Positions 53,092 through 63,392 are shown, numbered from the stretch's first letter. The stretch: 64,000 nucleotides of DNA from Pseudobutyrivibrio sp. (GCA_024697025.1 JAILGH010000067.1:1-64000); one strand, 5' to 3'. Translations and numbers: made by a program. Notes: a model not told the origin generated them from the letters alone.

Positions 53092-54083
53092 CTTCCTGAC
53101 CTTTTGTTCTTGCTCTCCCCTTTAGATTTCTTTTCATGAACCTCATAAGCATTGACAATCTTTTGTACAAGTGGATGTCTAACTACATCCTTAGAATCTA
53201 AGGTACAAATCTTGATATCATCAATGTTTTTCAAAATTTTCATAGCATCATCAAGACCGGATTTAACACCATGTGGCAAATCCTTTTGAGTTTGGTCACC
53301 AGTAATAACAGCCTTTGAACCAAAGCCAATTCTGGTAAGAAACATCTTCATCTGAGCCGGTGTGGTATTTTGAGCCTCGTCCAATATGATAAAGGCGTTA
53401 TCTAAGGTACGACCTCTCATATAGGCAAGAGGTGCAACCTCGATTAACCCCTTTTCCATGTTGCGTTGGAAGGTCTCACCACCCATTATCTGATAAAGTG
53501 CATCATATAAAGGTCTCAAATAAGGATCTACCTTGCTCTGTAAATCTCCAGGCAAAAATCCAAGCTTCTCCCCCGCTTCAATGGCAGGTCTTGTGAGAAT
53601 GATTCTAGAGACCTCCTCATTTTTGAATGCTGTTATGGCCTTTGCCATGGCAAGATAAGTCTTACCTGTACCAGCTGGACCAACTCCAAAAACGATCATG
53701 TTGTTAGTAATTGCATCAACGTATTTCTTTTGGCCAAGAGTCTTTGGTGCAACAGGCTTACCTGTTGTAGTGTGACATATAATCTCGCCTCTGGCTTCAG
53801 AAACATCGTGATTTTCTAATTTCTCTTGTTCAATTGACATAACGTAATTTACATCCTGTATGGTTATTATATTTCCAGCTTTGGATAACTCTAAAAGCTC
53901 ATCTACTATGATGTTGGCATGCTCGACATGGTTACGCTCACCTATCAACTTGATGCTGTCATCTCTAAGGACAAAGGAAATATTCATGCCCTTTTCGATA
54001 GCCTTTATGTTTTTATCAAACTGTCCAAAAATGTTATCAATATGCTCAGCCGGAATATTGATGTTTAAAGAAAAGTCGCTCAT
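53088..54083 (-). CDS. PhoH-like ATPase
   Basis: PhoH-family (PhoL/YqfL) proteins are P-loop ATPases linked to RNA metabolism. The chosen ATG at 54083 gives 331 residues; a TTG at 54095 is the alternative, and neither has a strong ribosome site. The N-terminal part (about 1-110) has a KH-like look. The Walker A motif is GVGPAGTGKTYLA (about 133-145), FIILDEAQNTTPAQMKM is Walker B, and TGDQTQKDLP is sensor-like. It overlaps the next gene by ATGA. Confidence 0.92.
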   Translation of the reverse strand: MSDFSLNINIPAEHIDNIFGQFDKNIKAIEKGMNISFVLRDDSIKLIGERNHVEHANIIVDELLELSKAGNIITIQDVNYVMSIEQEKLENHDVSEARGEIICHTTTGKPVAPKTLGQKKYVDAITNNMIVFGVGPAGTGKTYLAMAKAITAFKNEEVSRIILTRPAIEAGEKLGFLPGDLQSKVDPYLRPLYDALYQIMGGETFQRNMEKGLIEVAPLAYMRGRTLDNAFIILDEAQNTTPAQMKMFLTRIGFGSKAVITGDQTQKDLPHGVKSGLDDAMKILKNIDDIKICTLDSKDVVRHPLVQKIVNAYEVHEKKSKGESKNKRSGR

Positions 54084-54084
54084 A

Positions 54085-55389
54085 TTATTCAACAATATCT
54101 ATTATAAGTTTCATGTGGTCACATTTATCAGGTGAAATGGTAGTTGCATTTCTAATCATTTCTTCTGCATGACTAGCCTTGTCTAAATCATTGGCATGAA
54201 TGTAGCAGATAGGCTCTCCCGCTTTAATCTCGTCCCCTACCTTTTTGTTTAGAACAATGCCAACAGACATGTCTATAACATCGTCAAATGTCTCTCTACC
54301 GCCTCCAAGATACATAGAGGCAAGTCCAATAGCCTCAGCCTTAATTGCGTGCACATAGCCAGATTCTGAGGCGTTAACAGGAATTATGTGCTTAGCTGGT
54401 ACAAACTTGTTTACATCCCTAGCATAGCTGTCATCTCCGCCCTGCACCTTGATAAACTCAACAAACTTATCGTAAGCGCTGCCATCTAAAATTGCCTGCT
54501 CCATAAGCTTCTTGGCTTTGGCTTTGTCAGTCTCTATTCCAGAAAATACTATCATCTGAGAACCAAGGGCATAGACAACCTCCATCAAATCCTCTGGGCC
54601 TTGGCCCTTAAGAGCATTGATAGCCTCTATAACCTCAAGGTTGTTTCCAACAGCAAATCCTAAAGGCTCATCCATATTAGTAAGAACAGCGGCAATCTTT
54701 TTATCTGCGCGCTTTCCTATATCAACCATAGACCTAGCAAGCTCTAAGGCTGATTCTTTGTTTTTCATGAAGGCACCATCACCTACAGTAACATCTAAAA
54801 CAATGGCATCAGTGCCAGCTGCAAGCTTCTTGGACATAATGGAGCCAGTAATAAGAGAAATCTCGTCTACTGTGGCCGTAACATCTCTGAGAGCGTAAAG
54901 CTTTTTGTCTGCAGGAGCAAGATTCTTAGATTGACCTGTAACAGCAATCTTGATTGAATTGACCTGCTTAATAAAATCCTCCTCGGACAAAGCTGCATCA
55001 AAGCCAGGAAAAGCCTCAAGCTTATCTATAGTACCACCGGTATGACCCAGTCCTCTGCCACTCATCTTGGCAACAGGAACACCAATTGATGCAATTATAG
55101 GTCCAAGTACTAAAGTAACCTTGTCGCCTACACCTCCAGTAGAATGCTTGTCAATCTTTATGCCATCAATAGAGGATAAATCCAAAATATCGCCAGAGTC
55201 GCGCATAGCCATAGTAAGGTCATAGCGCTCTCTAACATTCATCCCCTTGAAATATATAGCCATCAATAGAGCTGAAATCTGGTAATCAGGTATCTCCCCT
55301 TTGGTATAGCCATCAATAATGTGATAAATCTCCTCTGTTGAAAGCTCCTCACCCATTTTTTTCTTTTCAATCAAATCGTACATTCTCAT
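54085..55389 (-). CDS. pdp: Pyrimidine-nucleoside phosphorylase
   Basis: This enzyme splits uridine, deoxyuridine or thymidine with phosphate. The 434-residue protein has the family blocks KHSTGGVGDKVTLVLGP (about 78-94), MSGRGLGHTGGTIDKLE (about 109-125) and TGQSKNLAPADKKLYALRDVT. The C-terminal domain starts near 345. AAAGGGGAT precedes the ATG. It is upstream of phoH, which begins at its stop. Whether it prefers thymidine (DeoA) or is broad is not visible. Confidence 0.94.
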   Translation of the reverse strand: MRMYDLIEKKKMGEELSTEEIYHIIDGYTKGEIPDYQISALLMAIYFKGMNVRERYDLTMAMRDSGDILDLSSIDGIKIDKHSTGGVGDKVTLVLGPIIASIGVPVAKMSGRGLGHTGGTIDKLEAFPGFDAALSEEDFIKQVNSIKIAVTGQSKNLAPADKKLYALRDVTATVDEISLITGSIMSKKLAAGTDAIVLDVTVGDGAFMKNKESALELARSMVDIGKRADKKIAAVLTNMDEPLGFAVGNNLEVIEAINALKGQGPEDLMEVVYALGSQMIVFSGIETDKAKAKKLMEQAILDGSAYDKFVEFIKVQGGDDSYARDVNKFVPAKHIIPVNASESGYVHAIKAEAIGLASMYLGGGRETFDDVIDMSVGIVLNKKVGDEIKAGEPICYIHANDLDKASHAEEMIRNATTISPDKCDHMKLIIDIVE

Positions 55390-55409
55390 GATATAAATCC
55401 CCTTTATAA

Positions 55410-55889
55410 TTATTTATGATATGGTTCATTCTTCATGATACGCATAGCTCTGTAAATTTGTTCTAGCAATACAACTCGCATAAGTTGATGTGGAAATGTC
55501 ATCTTAGAAAATGAAAGCAAATGATTGGCCCTTGATAAAACGCTATCTGATAAGCCAAGGGAGCCACCTATTACAAAAACAATAGAGCTTTGCCCTCTCA
55601 CCATTAAATCTTGTAAGTAATTAGAAAAAGCAACGGAATCCTGTTGCTTACCTAAGATTGCCAAGGCTATAACAAAATCTCTATCACTGATATGCTTGAG
55701 AATTCGCTCCCCTTCTGTATTCTTTATCAAATCAATCTCATTGTCTGACAAATCCTCAGCAGTCTTTTCGTCTGTCACCTCAACTATATTTAAAGAACAA
55801 TATTTAGATAGCCTTTTTGAGTATTCTAAAATGGCCTCTCTATAAAACTTTTCTTTAATCTTTCCAACGCATAGAATCTTTACATTCAT
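55410..55889 (-). CDS. rlmH: 23S rRNA pseudouridine-1915 N3-methyltransferase RlmH
   Basis: RlmH methylates pseudouridine 1915 of helix 69 on complete ribosomes. The 159-residue SPOUT protein shows CVGKIKEKFYREA at the N-terminus, FVIGGSLGLSDSV (SAM knot, about 104-116) and MTFPHQLMRVVLLEQIYRAMRI followed by PYHK at the C-terminus, all family marks. No strong ribosome site is seen. It is followed 20 bases later by pdp. Confidence 0.96.
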   Translation of the reverse strand: MNVKILCVGKIKEKFYREAILEYSKRLSKYCSLNIVEVTDEKTAEDLSDNEIDLIKNTEGERILKHISDRDFVIALAILGKQQDSVAFSNYLQDLMVRGQSSIVFVIGGSLGLSDSVLSRANHLLSFSKMTFPHQLMRVVLLEQIYRAMRIMKNEPYHK

Positions 55890-55983
55890 GCTTTATATTT
55901 TAGCCCATTTGCCCTTTTTAAACAACAAATTAGCCTTGAATTTACATTATTTTAATAACTTTAAAATCTAGTTATAAAATGAA

Positions 55984-56013
55984 AAAAGACACGCCTGCGG
56001 TGACGTGTCTTTT
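55984..56013 (-). terminator. Terminator of the fhs/zinc-ribbon gene transcript
   Basis: AAAAGACACG (55984-55993) and CGTGTCTTTT (56004-56013) form a perfect stem. The - strand side has a run of T. The 262 bases between rlmH and the next gene hold no other gene. Confidence 0.85.
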
Positions 56014-56151
56014 AAAGGGAGAATAATGTTATGAAAAATGTATCTCTATTTGAGATGCCTTTATCATACTAGTTATTTTAAAATAAAGCAATAGCAAAAA
56101 GTGAATTATCTGTGAAATTAGCACAATTTACAATTTTTAGGCCAAAAAACG

Positions 56152-57300
56152 CTAATAATTGTACTCTCCGCGGTATACCTGGCTAACATTTCCATTGGAA
56201 TCTACTATAACAACCGATAAAACACTAGAGCCTTGAATAACCGGAAATGGTTCTGAATATAAAATACCATTTTCTGCTGGATTAGTTCCGTCCCAAGTGT
56301 AATATGCTTTTGCTCCGTCGGGAACTTTTATTGTAATCATAGTCTTTTCGGTGAATGTTCCACCCGCAGGTGTAACCTCAGGCATATTTGGCTTCTCGTA
56401 AGCTATAGTATATGTTTGAGAAGCGACTTGCGAATACTCACCATCCGAACTTTGTACTACTGCTTTAACTTCTGTTGTTCCCTCAGTCAATTTTATTGAT
56501 TTTTTGTACAATTTACCTGATATAGTAGGATTTTTGCCATTTAGAGTGTAAAACACTAAATTGTCGTTAGTTGTTTTAAAATCTAAGAAAATATCCTCAT
56601 TGTACTTGCCTCCGGCATAACTAAAGGTAGGAGGAAGAATAATATATTTACTAATCAGCTGATAAATATCATCATTCGGTGCGGATTCAGAAAGCTTATA
56701 AATACTATCCTTGTCGTTTAAAGCATCATATGACTCTAATATGTAAGTATAAAGCCTCTTATTGTCAGGCTGTTGCTCCAACGCCTCATTAAATAGCGCC
56801 AAGGCATTTGTGTAATCCTTAACATTAAAATACATGCGGCCCAAGCCATAGATAGCTTCAAAGGAATTCTCATTTAGCTCGTAGGCCTCTTGATAATAAC
56901 CAAGGGCCTTAGCGTACTTCTTGTCAGCCTCAGCAGAAATAGCCATATTCATAAGGTTATCATAGGTATGAGAACCGATAAATGGGAAGATAATACATAT
57001 ACCCATAATAACAATTGCAAGAAATACAACTATCTTTAGCCAATAACGCTTCATCCCCCAAAACACACTAGCCTTAGCTGATGGCTTGGTGGATGTAGTA
57101 TGTACCTCTTCCTTTTCAACTGTATTATAAACTCCTGTGGCGAACTTATCCTCTTTAGCCTTTTTCTTGTCCTCAACTACTTTGCTTAACAATTCCTCTT
57201 CCAAAACATTGTAATCAGGCACAAGCTGAATAGGCTCCCCGCAATTCGGGCAGTATAAAAGCTTTGATTCAATTTCTGCACCACATTTTTTACATTTCAT
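56152..57300 (-). CDS. Zinc-ribbon, TPR and chitobiase-like domain membrane protein
   Basis: 382 residues with an unusual set of domains: a zinc ribbon (CKKCGAEIESKLLYCPNCGEP, cysteines at 3, 6, 17, 20), a basic linker, one membrane segment (VVFLAIVIMGICIIFPFIG, about 92-110), TPR repeats (about 120-210) and two C-terminal beta domains (about 225-300 and 305-382) with YTLNGKNPT and YTWDGTNPA. The last two fit the chitobiase C-terminal type (CHB_HEX_C_1). The role is unknown. It follows fhs by five bases. Confidence 0.82.
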   Translation of the reverse strand: MKCKKCGAEIESKLLYCPNCGEPIQLVPDYNVLEEELLSKVVEDKKKAKEDKFATGVYNTVEKEEVHTTSTKPSAKASVFWGMKRYWLKIVVFLAIVIMGICIIFPFIGSHTYDNLMNMAISAEADKKYAKALGYYQEAYELNENSFEAIYGLGRMYFNVKDYTNALALFNEALEQQPDNKRLYTYILESYDALNDKDSIYKLSESAPNDDIYQLISKYIILPPTFSYAGGKYNEDIFLDFKTTNDNLVFYTLNGKNPTISGKLYKKSIKLTEGTTEVKAVVQSSDGEYSQVASQTYTIAYEKPNMPEVTPAGGTFTEKTMITIKVPDGAKAYYTWDGTNPAENGILYSEPFPVIQGSSVLSVVIVDSNGNVSQVYRGEYNY

Positions 57301-57305
57301 AGCAT

Positions 57306-58976
57306 TTAGAAAAGTCCTGTAATTATTCCGTCGTCTGTAACATCAATATTGTTTGCTGCAGGAACCTTTGGAAGTCCTGGCATTGTCATGATACTACCTG
57401 TAACTGCAACAACAAATCCTGCACCAGCTGAAGCATAAACTTCACGAACATTAATTGTAAATCCTTCAGGTCTACCAAGCTTTGCAGCATCATCAGATAG
57501 AGAATACTGAGTCTTTGCCATACATACTGGGAAATCTCCCATACCAAGCTCTTCTATTCTCTTTAACTCCTTAAGGGCTGCAGCCGAATAAGTAACATCA
57601 TCAGCACCGTAAATTTCCTTGGCAACTGTTTTAATCTTGTCTTGAAGAGAAAGCTTATCGTCGTATAATGGCTTGAAGTTGCTCTCTTTATTTTCAAGAA
57701 CATAAAGCACCTTCTTAGCAAGCTCTACGCCGCCTTCGCCGCCCTTTTCCCAAACTTCAGAAAGAGCAAACTCGCAACCTCTCTCCTGGCAGAAATCTCT
57801 AACATAATTAGTCTCTGCCTCTGTGTCAGTAACAAAAGAATTGAGAGTAACTACAACAGGTACTCCATACTTCTGTAAGTTTTCAATATGCTTTTCAAGG
57901 TTAACTATACCCTTCTTTAAAGCATCTAAGTTCTCGTTAGTAAGCTCAGCCTTTGGCACACCACCATTGTACTTAAGAGCACGTACTGTAGCAACCAAAA
58001 CAACTGCATCAGGCTTAAGGCCCGCCATGCGGCACTTGATATCAAAGAACTTCTCCGCACCAAGATCAGCACCAAATCCAGCCTCTGTAATAGTAATATC
58101 AGCAAGTTTCATGGAAGCCTTTGTTGCTCTAACCGAGTTACATCCGTGAGCAATATTAGCAAATGGACCACCGTGAACAATTGCTGGTGTATGCTCAAGT
58201 GTCTGAATAAGATTTGGCTTAAGGGCATCTTTCAAAAGGGCTGCCATAGCACCAGTAGCCTGCAAATCATCAGCAGTAACTGGCTTGTTATCAAAAGTAT
58301 AACCAACGATAATTCTACCAAGTCTATCCTTCAAATCCTTCATGTTATCTGCAAGACAAAGGATAGCCATAATCTCAGATGCAACAGTGATAACAAAATG
58401 GTCTTCGCGAACCATTCCATCCATCTTAGAGCCAAGACCTACAACAATATTTCTAAGAGCTCTATCATTCATGTCAAGGCATCTCTTCCATACAATTTGA
58501 CGTGGATCAATTCCAAGTGCATTTCCCTGCTGAATGTGATTATCCAACATTGCAGCGAGAAGATTATTTGCAGATGTAATTGCATGGAAATCTCCAGTAA
58601 AGTGAAGATTCAAATCTTCCATTGGTACTACCTGAGCGTATCCACCACCTGCGGCACCGCCTTTAATACCGAAACAAGGTCCAAGAGAAGGCTCACGAAG
58701 AGCTAGGCATACTTTTTTGCCAAGAACTCCCATCGCCTGACCTAAACCGACTGAGGTTGTAGTCTTTCCTTCACCTGCTGGTGTAGGATTAATAGCTGTT
58801 ACAAGTACAAGCTTTCCATCTTTATTGTTTTCGATTTTAGAAAGCAACTCATCAGAAAACTTAGCCTTATACTTGCCGTAAAGCTCTAAATCATCCTCAG
58901 CTATATCAAGGGATTTAGCCACCTCCTTGATATGAATCATTTTTGCTTCTTGAGCGATTTGAATGTCTGACTTCAT
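57306..58976 (-). CDS. fhs: Formate-tetrahydrofolate ligase
   Basis: Fhs makes 10-formyl-THF from formate, THF and ATP for one-carbon metabolism; in acetogens it belongs to the Wood-Ljungdahl path. The 556-residue protein shows the P-loop [16 protein letters not shown] (about 66-81), [19 protein letters not shown] and the C-terminal [13 protein letters not shown] 58976 is chosen over the TTG just before it, as TAAGGAG fits it best. Length and motifs are normal. It is adjacent to ftsK and the zinc-ribbon gene with no clear functional link. Confidence 0.96.
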   Translation of the reverse strand: MKSDIQIAQEAKMIHIKEVAKSLDIAEDDLELYGKYKAKFSDELLSKIENNKDGKLVLVTAINPTPAGEGKTTTSVGLGQAMGVLGKKVCLALREPSLGPCFGIKGGAAGGGYAQVVPMEDLNLHFTGDFHAITSANNLLAAMLDNHIQQGNALGIDPRQIVWKRCLDMNDRALRNIVVGLGSKMDGMVREDHFVITVASEIMAILCLADNMKDLKDRLGRIIVGYTFDNKPVTADDLQATGAMAALLKDALKPNLIQTLEHTPAIVHGGPFANIAHGCNSVRATKASMKLADITITEAGFGADLGAEKFFDIKCRMAGLKPDAVVLVATVRALKYNGGVPKAELTNENLDALKKGIVNLEKHIENLQKYGVPVVVTLNSFVTDTEAETNYVRDFCQERGCEFALSEVWEKGGEGGVELAKKVLYVLENKESNFKPLYDDKLSLQDKIKTVAKEIYGADDVTYSAAALKELKRIEELGMGDFPVCMAKTQYSLSDDAAKLGRPEGFTINVREVYASAGAGFVVAVTGSIMTMPGLPKVPAANNIDVTDDGIITGLF

Positions 58977-58991
58977 CAATACAACTCCTTA

Positions 58992-61730
58992 CTATGCTTT
59001 TATTAGTTCTTCAAACTCTGATATGGACATACGGACCTCTCTTGGTTTAGTACCCATTTCTGGGCCAACCACGCCGGCTTCAGCCAGCTGGTCCATAATT
59101 CTTGCTGCTCTATTAAAGCCAATCCTAAAGTTTCTCTGAAGGTAGCCAATAGAGCCCTTTTGATTTTCTATAACAAGTCTTCCGGCTTCAGCAAAAAGCT
59201 GGTCTCTAGAATTATCTGGCTCACCAGATATAGAAACCGCTGTGCCCATAGACTCAGAGTTTTGAATTTGTTCTTCAATTTCCGAATTGTAATCAGCACC
59301 ATCGTTGTTGTTTTTAAGGAAATCAACAACAGCGCTTACCTCATCATCACTAACGAATGCACCCTGTATACGAACGGGCTTAGATAAATTCTGTGGTGCA
59401 TAAAGCATATCACCATTTCCAAGCAAGTCCTCGGCACCATTCATATCAAGTATTACACGAGAATCATTACTTGAAGAAACCGAAAATGCGATTCTCGAAG
59501 GAACATTAGCCTTAATCAAGCCAGTAATAACGTTAACAGTTGGCTTTTGAGTTGCAATAATAAGATGAATACCAGCAGCTCTAGCTAACTGAGCAAGTCT
59601 AACAATAGAGTCCTCAACATCTGCAGCAGCAACCATCATAAGGTCAGCCACCTCATCAAGAATAATAACAAGCTGAGGCATCTTTACTCGCTTCTCCTCA
59701 GGCACCGCCTCAGGGAGAGTATTGCTAACAGCCTTTTCGTTGAAGCCTTCGATGTTTCTAACACCTGCAGCAGCCAACAACTCATATCTATCAGTCATCT
59801 CCTTAACAGCCCAATGAAGAGCTCCTGCCGCCTTCTTGGCATCAGTAATAACCGGCAATAAAAGATGAGGAATTCCGTTGTAAACAGAAAGCTCTACCAT
59901 CTTTGGGTCGACCATTATCATCTTAACCTCTTCAGGCGAAGCATGATAAAGGATACTCATAATAATTGTATTTATACAAACTGATTTACCAGAACCCGTG
60001 GCACCGGCAATAAGTAAATGCGGCATCTTCTCGATATTTCCAACAATAACCTTGCCTGAAATATCCTTACCAACACAAAATGAAATCTTGGACTTAGCGT
60101 TCTTGAACTCCTTGGAAGAAACAAGTTCCTTAAATCCAACCATAGATTTCTCCTTGTTAGGAACCTCGATACCAATTGCCGACTTACCAGGAATTGGCGC
60201 CTCGATTCTAACATCAGTAACAGCCATACTAAGCTTGATATCGTCAGATAGATTAACTACCTTTGAAACTCTGGTACCTTCAGCAATTTCAAGCTCATAT
60301 CTAGTAACTGAAGGGCCTAGTGTAACCTCTGTAACGTTGGCCTGAACTCCAAAGTTGCTAAGGCTTCGCTGAAGCTTATTTGCCATCTCTGCCAAGTATT
60401 CTTTGGAATCGCCACCACCCTTTTTAGCATCCTTAAGAAGATTGAGAGGTGGGAACCTATAAGGTTTCTTAGGCTTTTTGCTATCAGCATTGATAGAAGC
60501 TCTAAGAGATTCTGAGTTACTTTCAATCTCAGACTGAGAAGAGGCAGATGCTCTAGCTCTGCGAGTTGTCTCCTGTGGCTGAGATTGTGCCTGCACCTGA
60601 GCCATAAGCTCACTTGCATTCATAGATACGTCACCTACGCCCTCACTTGTAGAAACAGAAGGCTGCGGTGTATTTATAATAGGAGTGCTTGCACCAAAAT
60701 TAACTGGCTCGTTAAGCACTGGGTTGTCATTTTTAGTCTGCTTAAATGTATGTGTGCTACGAGACTTCTTGTCTCCTGATTTAAGCTTGTGACGGCTGGT
60801 ATTGGTAATCTCAACATCCTCTTCTCCAGCTGCCATGTTGAATTTGATTTCGTTTACACCATCCTTTTCAATGGTTGGCTCAGCAAAATCACCTGTAAGT
60901 GTGGTGTTAGAGGTAACACCAGTATATTTTCTATCGCGACGAGGGCCTTGATTCTGTCGCATCTGCTCAAGCTCAAGAGCACGCTCCTCCTGAATCTTGT
61001 CCATAATTGCCTGTCTTTCGGAGTTATATCGACTCTGATTGGCCTCTCGCTCCATAAGCATTCTCTCCCTGCGAGAACGACGTTTTGCCGCCGCCCTGTC
61101 AGCATGGTACTGGGTAGAACGTTGCACCCTATCAAAGGCAAATCTCTCGATAATAATAATGATAGAAACGATAATAACAATTAAATCAATTAAGTACGCA
61201 CCAAGAAGTCCAAAGCTATCAAAAATACCAAATACAATAGCCCCACCAACAAGGCCACCACCGTTGTGATTCTCCTTTGAATAGGTGAAAGCCTGCAAAG
61301 GACCTTGAACATCCTGACCGTGAATAATAAGCTCAACAAAAACACTTATAAATATAAGCAGCACAAATCCCGCTATAACCTTTGCAACTGCGACCTTGTT
61401 TCCATAATTAGAAATAACAAAGAAAGCTGAAAAGGCCACCATAAATGGTAGGGCAAACTGAATTATTCCAAAAACACCAAACAAGAAATCTGATACAGCA
61501 TTGCCAGCAACTCCACCAAATCCAAAGTTGCTAATGCAAAGTAAAATGCACACCAAAATAGAACCCCAAAGGACAATTTCCTTTGAAGAATCCTCAAAAA
61601 ATGGATCGTAAAATTCTTCCTGTTCTACCTTCTTGCTGTTTTTGGCCTTGGTAGATGAGCCTTTAGAATTGCTTCGACTCTTTGAACTATTTGATTTTCT
61701 CTTGGAATTATTCGTCCCTTTTCTTGCCAA
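58992..61730 (-). CDS. ftsK: DNA translocase FtsK/SpoIIIE
   Basis: This membrane-bound motor pumps chromosome ends through the closing septum. About 912 residues: four membrane segments (about 60-200), a long charged linker rich in Arg, Gln and Ser, the motor (about 430-800) with Walker A GATGSGKSVCIN and Walker B LVIILDEVADLM, and the C-terminal gamma winged helix (LQRNFRIGFNRAARIMDQLAEAG) that reads KOPS/SRS-type sites. The frame is open to 61748, but TTG 61730 has AAGAGG seven bases before it. Whether it acts in division or spore formation is not shown. Confidence 0.94.
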   Translation of the reverse strand: MARKGTNNSKRKSNSSKSRSNSKGSSTKAKNSKKVEQEEFYDPFFEDSSKEIVLWGSILVCILLCISNFGFGGVAGNAVSDFLFGVFGIIQFALPFMVAFSAFFVISNYGNKVAVAKVIAGFVLLIFISVFVELIIHGQDVQGPLQAFTYSKENHNGGGLVGGAIVFGIFDSFGLLGAYLIDLIVIIVSIIIIIERFAFDRVQRSTQYHADRAAAKRRSRRERMLMEREANQSRYNSERQAIMDKIQEERALELEQMRQNQGPRRDRKYTGVTSNTTLTGDFAEPTIEKDGVNEIKFNMAAGEEDVEITNTSRHKLKSGDKKSRSTHTFKQTKNDNPVLNEPVNFGASTPIINTPQPSVSTSEGVGDVSMNASELMAQVQAQSQPQETTRRARASASSQSEIESNSESLRASINADSKKPKKPYRFPPLNLLKDAKKGGGDSKEYLAEMANKLQRSLSNFGVQANVTEVTLGPSVTRYELEIAEGTRVSKVVNLSDDIKLSMAVTDVRIEAPIPGKSAIGIEVPNKEKSMVGFKELVSSKEFKNAKSKISFCVGKDISGKVIVGNIEKMPHLLIAGATGSGKSVCINTIIMSILYHASPEEVKMIMVDPKMVELSVYNGIPHLLLPVITDAKKAAGALHWAVKEMTDRYELLAAAGVRNIEGFNEKAVSNTLPEAVPEEKRVKMPQLVIILDEVADLMMVAAADVEDSIVRLAQLARAAGIHLIIATQKPTVNVITGLIKANVPSRIAFSVSSSNDSRVILDMNGAEDLLGNGDMLYAPQNLSKPVRIQGAFVSDDEVSAVVDFLKNNNDGADYNSEIEEQIQNSESMGTAVSISGEPDNSRDQLFAEAGRLVIENQKGSIGYLQRNFRIGFNRAARIMDQLAEAGVVGPEMGTKPREVRMSISEFEELIKA

Positions 61731-61753
61731 AATATAACCTCTTAACATTCATC

Positions 61754-61789
61754 AAAAAGAGAATAGTCAAACAAACTATTCTCTTTTTT
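61754..61789 (-). terminator. Terminator of glgA
   Basis: AAAAAGAGAATAG (61754-61766) and CTATTCTCTTTTT (61776-61788) form a perfect 13-bp stem with A and T runs, working on either strand. It separates glgA from ftsK. Confidence 0.92.
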
Positions 61790-61801
61790 CGATTTTATTC
61801 A

Positions 61802-63250
61802 TTAACCAATAAGGTAATTATAAATATTCTCGTATTTTTCCTTTTGTACAGACCATGAATAATTCTTACTCATGCCCCTTTCAATCATCTTGTTCCACTG
61901 CGCCTTCTTGTCAAAGTAAATGTACTTGCTGTAGTTGACAGTGTTTAAAAGCTCGTCGCCATTGTAATTGGCAAAAGAGAAACCGTCACCAGTTTTCATA
62001 AACTCGTTGTAAGGCTCTACAGTGTCACTCAATCCACCAGTTTCACGGACAATTGGTACAGTACCGTATCTAAACGATATAAGCTGCGTCAGTCCGCAAG
62101 GCTCAAATCTAGATGGCATTAAAAATGCATCCGCTGCAGCATAAAGCCTGTGAGCCATGGCATCATCATAGGAAATGTTAGCGGAAATCTTTTCTGGATA
62201 CTTCCAAGCGTAATGTCTAAACATGTTTTCATACTTGGACTCGCCTGTACCTATGACAACAAGCTGAGTGAAATCATCCACAATACCCTCGATACAATAA
62301 TTGATAAGATCTAGTCCCTTTTGATCTGTAAGTCTTGAGATAAGGCCTATCAAATATTTCTTAGAATCCACTTGAAGCCCCAACTCTTCTTGAAGCTTGG
62401 TCTTGTTAATCTTCTTGTTTTTTCTGAAGTTGGTTATATCAAAGTTCTTGTAGATTTTCTTATCAGTTGCAGGGTCGTACATAGTATTATCTATACCATT
62501 TACAATACCTTGCATATCGTAATGACGAACTCTCAATAGTCCATCCAAACCCTCGCCGTAATATGGCATCTGGATTTCTTCACAATATTTCTCAGAAACA
62601 GTTGTGATGTAATCAGCATACACCAAACCGCCCTTTAACATATTGCCGCACTTTTTGTATTCAAGCTTGTCAGGTGTGAATAAATTCATAGATAGACCTG
62701 ATATTCCTGCAACTGTCTTGGTATCCCACATACCTTGAAACTTAAGGTTGTGAATAGTCATAACAGACTTCATCCCCCAGAAGAACTGGTCTCCTTGAAA
62801 ATCATTTTTAAGATAAACAGGAATAAAGCCGGTCTGCCAATCGTGACAATGAATAAGATTTGGCTGAAAACCAATCAATGGAAGCATTGAAAGCACAGCC
62901 TTATCAAAGAATATAAATTTCTCTAGGTCCCATCTGTCCTCGGCATAAGGATAGAAGCAATCGAAATAATCGTGGTTATCAATGAAGTAGAAAGTAACAC
63001 CCTCATATTCATACTCAAAAACACCAACATACTTTGTTCCAACAAGCGGTCCCATATTCATCTGAAAACTAGTGAGAAACTTGAAGTCTTTTTTGTATTT
63101 CTCAGGAATAAAGGTGTAAAAAGGCAAAACTACTCTTACATCAAAATATTCCTTGGAAAATTCTTTAGGAAGTGCTCCGCACACGTCTGCTAATCCCCCA
63201 GTCTTAACAAACGGAACGCACTCGCTTGAAGCAAATAGTATTTTGTTCAT
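61802..63250 (-). CDS. glgA: Glycogen synthase (ADP-glucose type)
   Basis: GlgA extends glycogen with ADP-glucose (GT5 family). The 482-residue protein has the KTGGL motif in FVKTGGLADVCGALP (about 15-29), HDWQTGF in the N-terminal Rossmann half and the C-terminal signature PSRFEPCGLTQL with YGTVPIVRETGGL. GGGGAA precedes the ATG. No other glycogen genes lie nearby, so its operon mates are elsewhere. Confidence 0.95.
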   Translation of the reverse strand: MNKILFASSECVPFVKTGGLADVCGALPKEFSKEYFDVRVVLPFYTFIPEKYKKDFKFLTSFQMNMGPLVGTKYVGVFEYEYEGVTFYFIDNHDYFDCFYPYAEDRWDLEKFIFFDKAVLSMLPLIGFQPNLIHCHDWQTGFIPVYLKNDFQGDQFFWGMKSVMTIHNLKFQGMWDTKTVAGISGLSMNLFTPDKLEYKKCGNMLKGGLVYADYITTVSEKYCEEIQMPYYGEGLDGLLRVRHYDMQGIVNGIDNTMYDPATDKKIYKNFDITNFRKNKKINKTKLQEELGLQVDSKKYLIGLISRLTDQKGLDLINYCIEGIVDDFTQLVVIGTGESKYENMFRHYAWKYPEKISANISYDDAMAHRLYAAADAFLMPSRFEPCGLTQLISFRYGTVPIVRETGGLSDTVEPYNEFMKTGDGFSFANYNGDELLNTVNYSKYIYFDKKAQWNKMIERGMSKNYSWSVQKEKYENIYNYLIG

Positions 63251-63311
63251 TTAGTTTTCCCCGTTGTAATAGATTTATTACTATTTATAAGTGCGATTAT
63301 ATTACGGGAAG

Positions 63312-63348
63312 ACACGCCATTTATAATTTGCTTCGCAAATGGGCGTGT
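63312..63348. terminator. GC-rich hairpin between glgA and yebC
   Basis: ACACGCCATTT pairs with AAATGGGCGTGT (63312-63348), with a second small stem TTGCTTCGCAA inside. No T run is seen. It may end yebC transcription or be part of the glgA leader. Confidence 0.5.
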
Positions 63349-63352
63349 TGTG

Positions 63353-63392
63353 GTAACATAAAATATTTCCTGTTAGAAAAATTTTATGTTAC
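63353..63392 (-). terminator. Hairpin overlapping the yebC stop
   Basis: GTAACATAAAAT (63353-63364) and ATTTTATGTTAC (63381-63392) form a perfect 12-bp stem whose right arm includes the yebC stop codon (63389-63391). Confidence 0.55.

Noticed and set aside
56031-56072. 13-codon frame (starts MKNVSLFEMP) with AAAGGGAG upstream
   Set aside because: The ribosome site is only fair, no + strand gene follows that it could lead, and the bases may just be the far side of a - strand terminator. Kept only as a note.
58146-58706. 186-codon open frame on the + strand
   Set aside because: It lies entirely within fhs on the other strand, has no ribosome site and no protein-family pattern.
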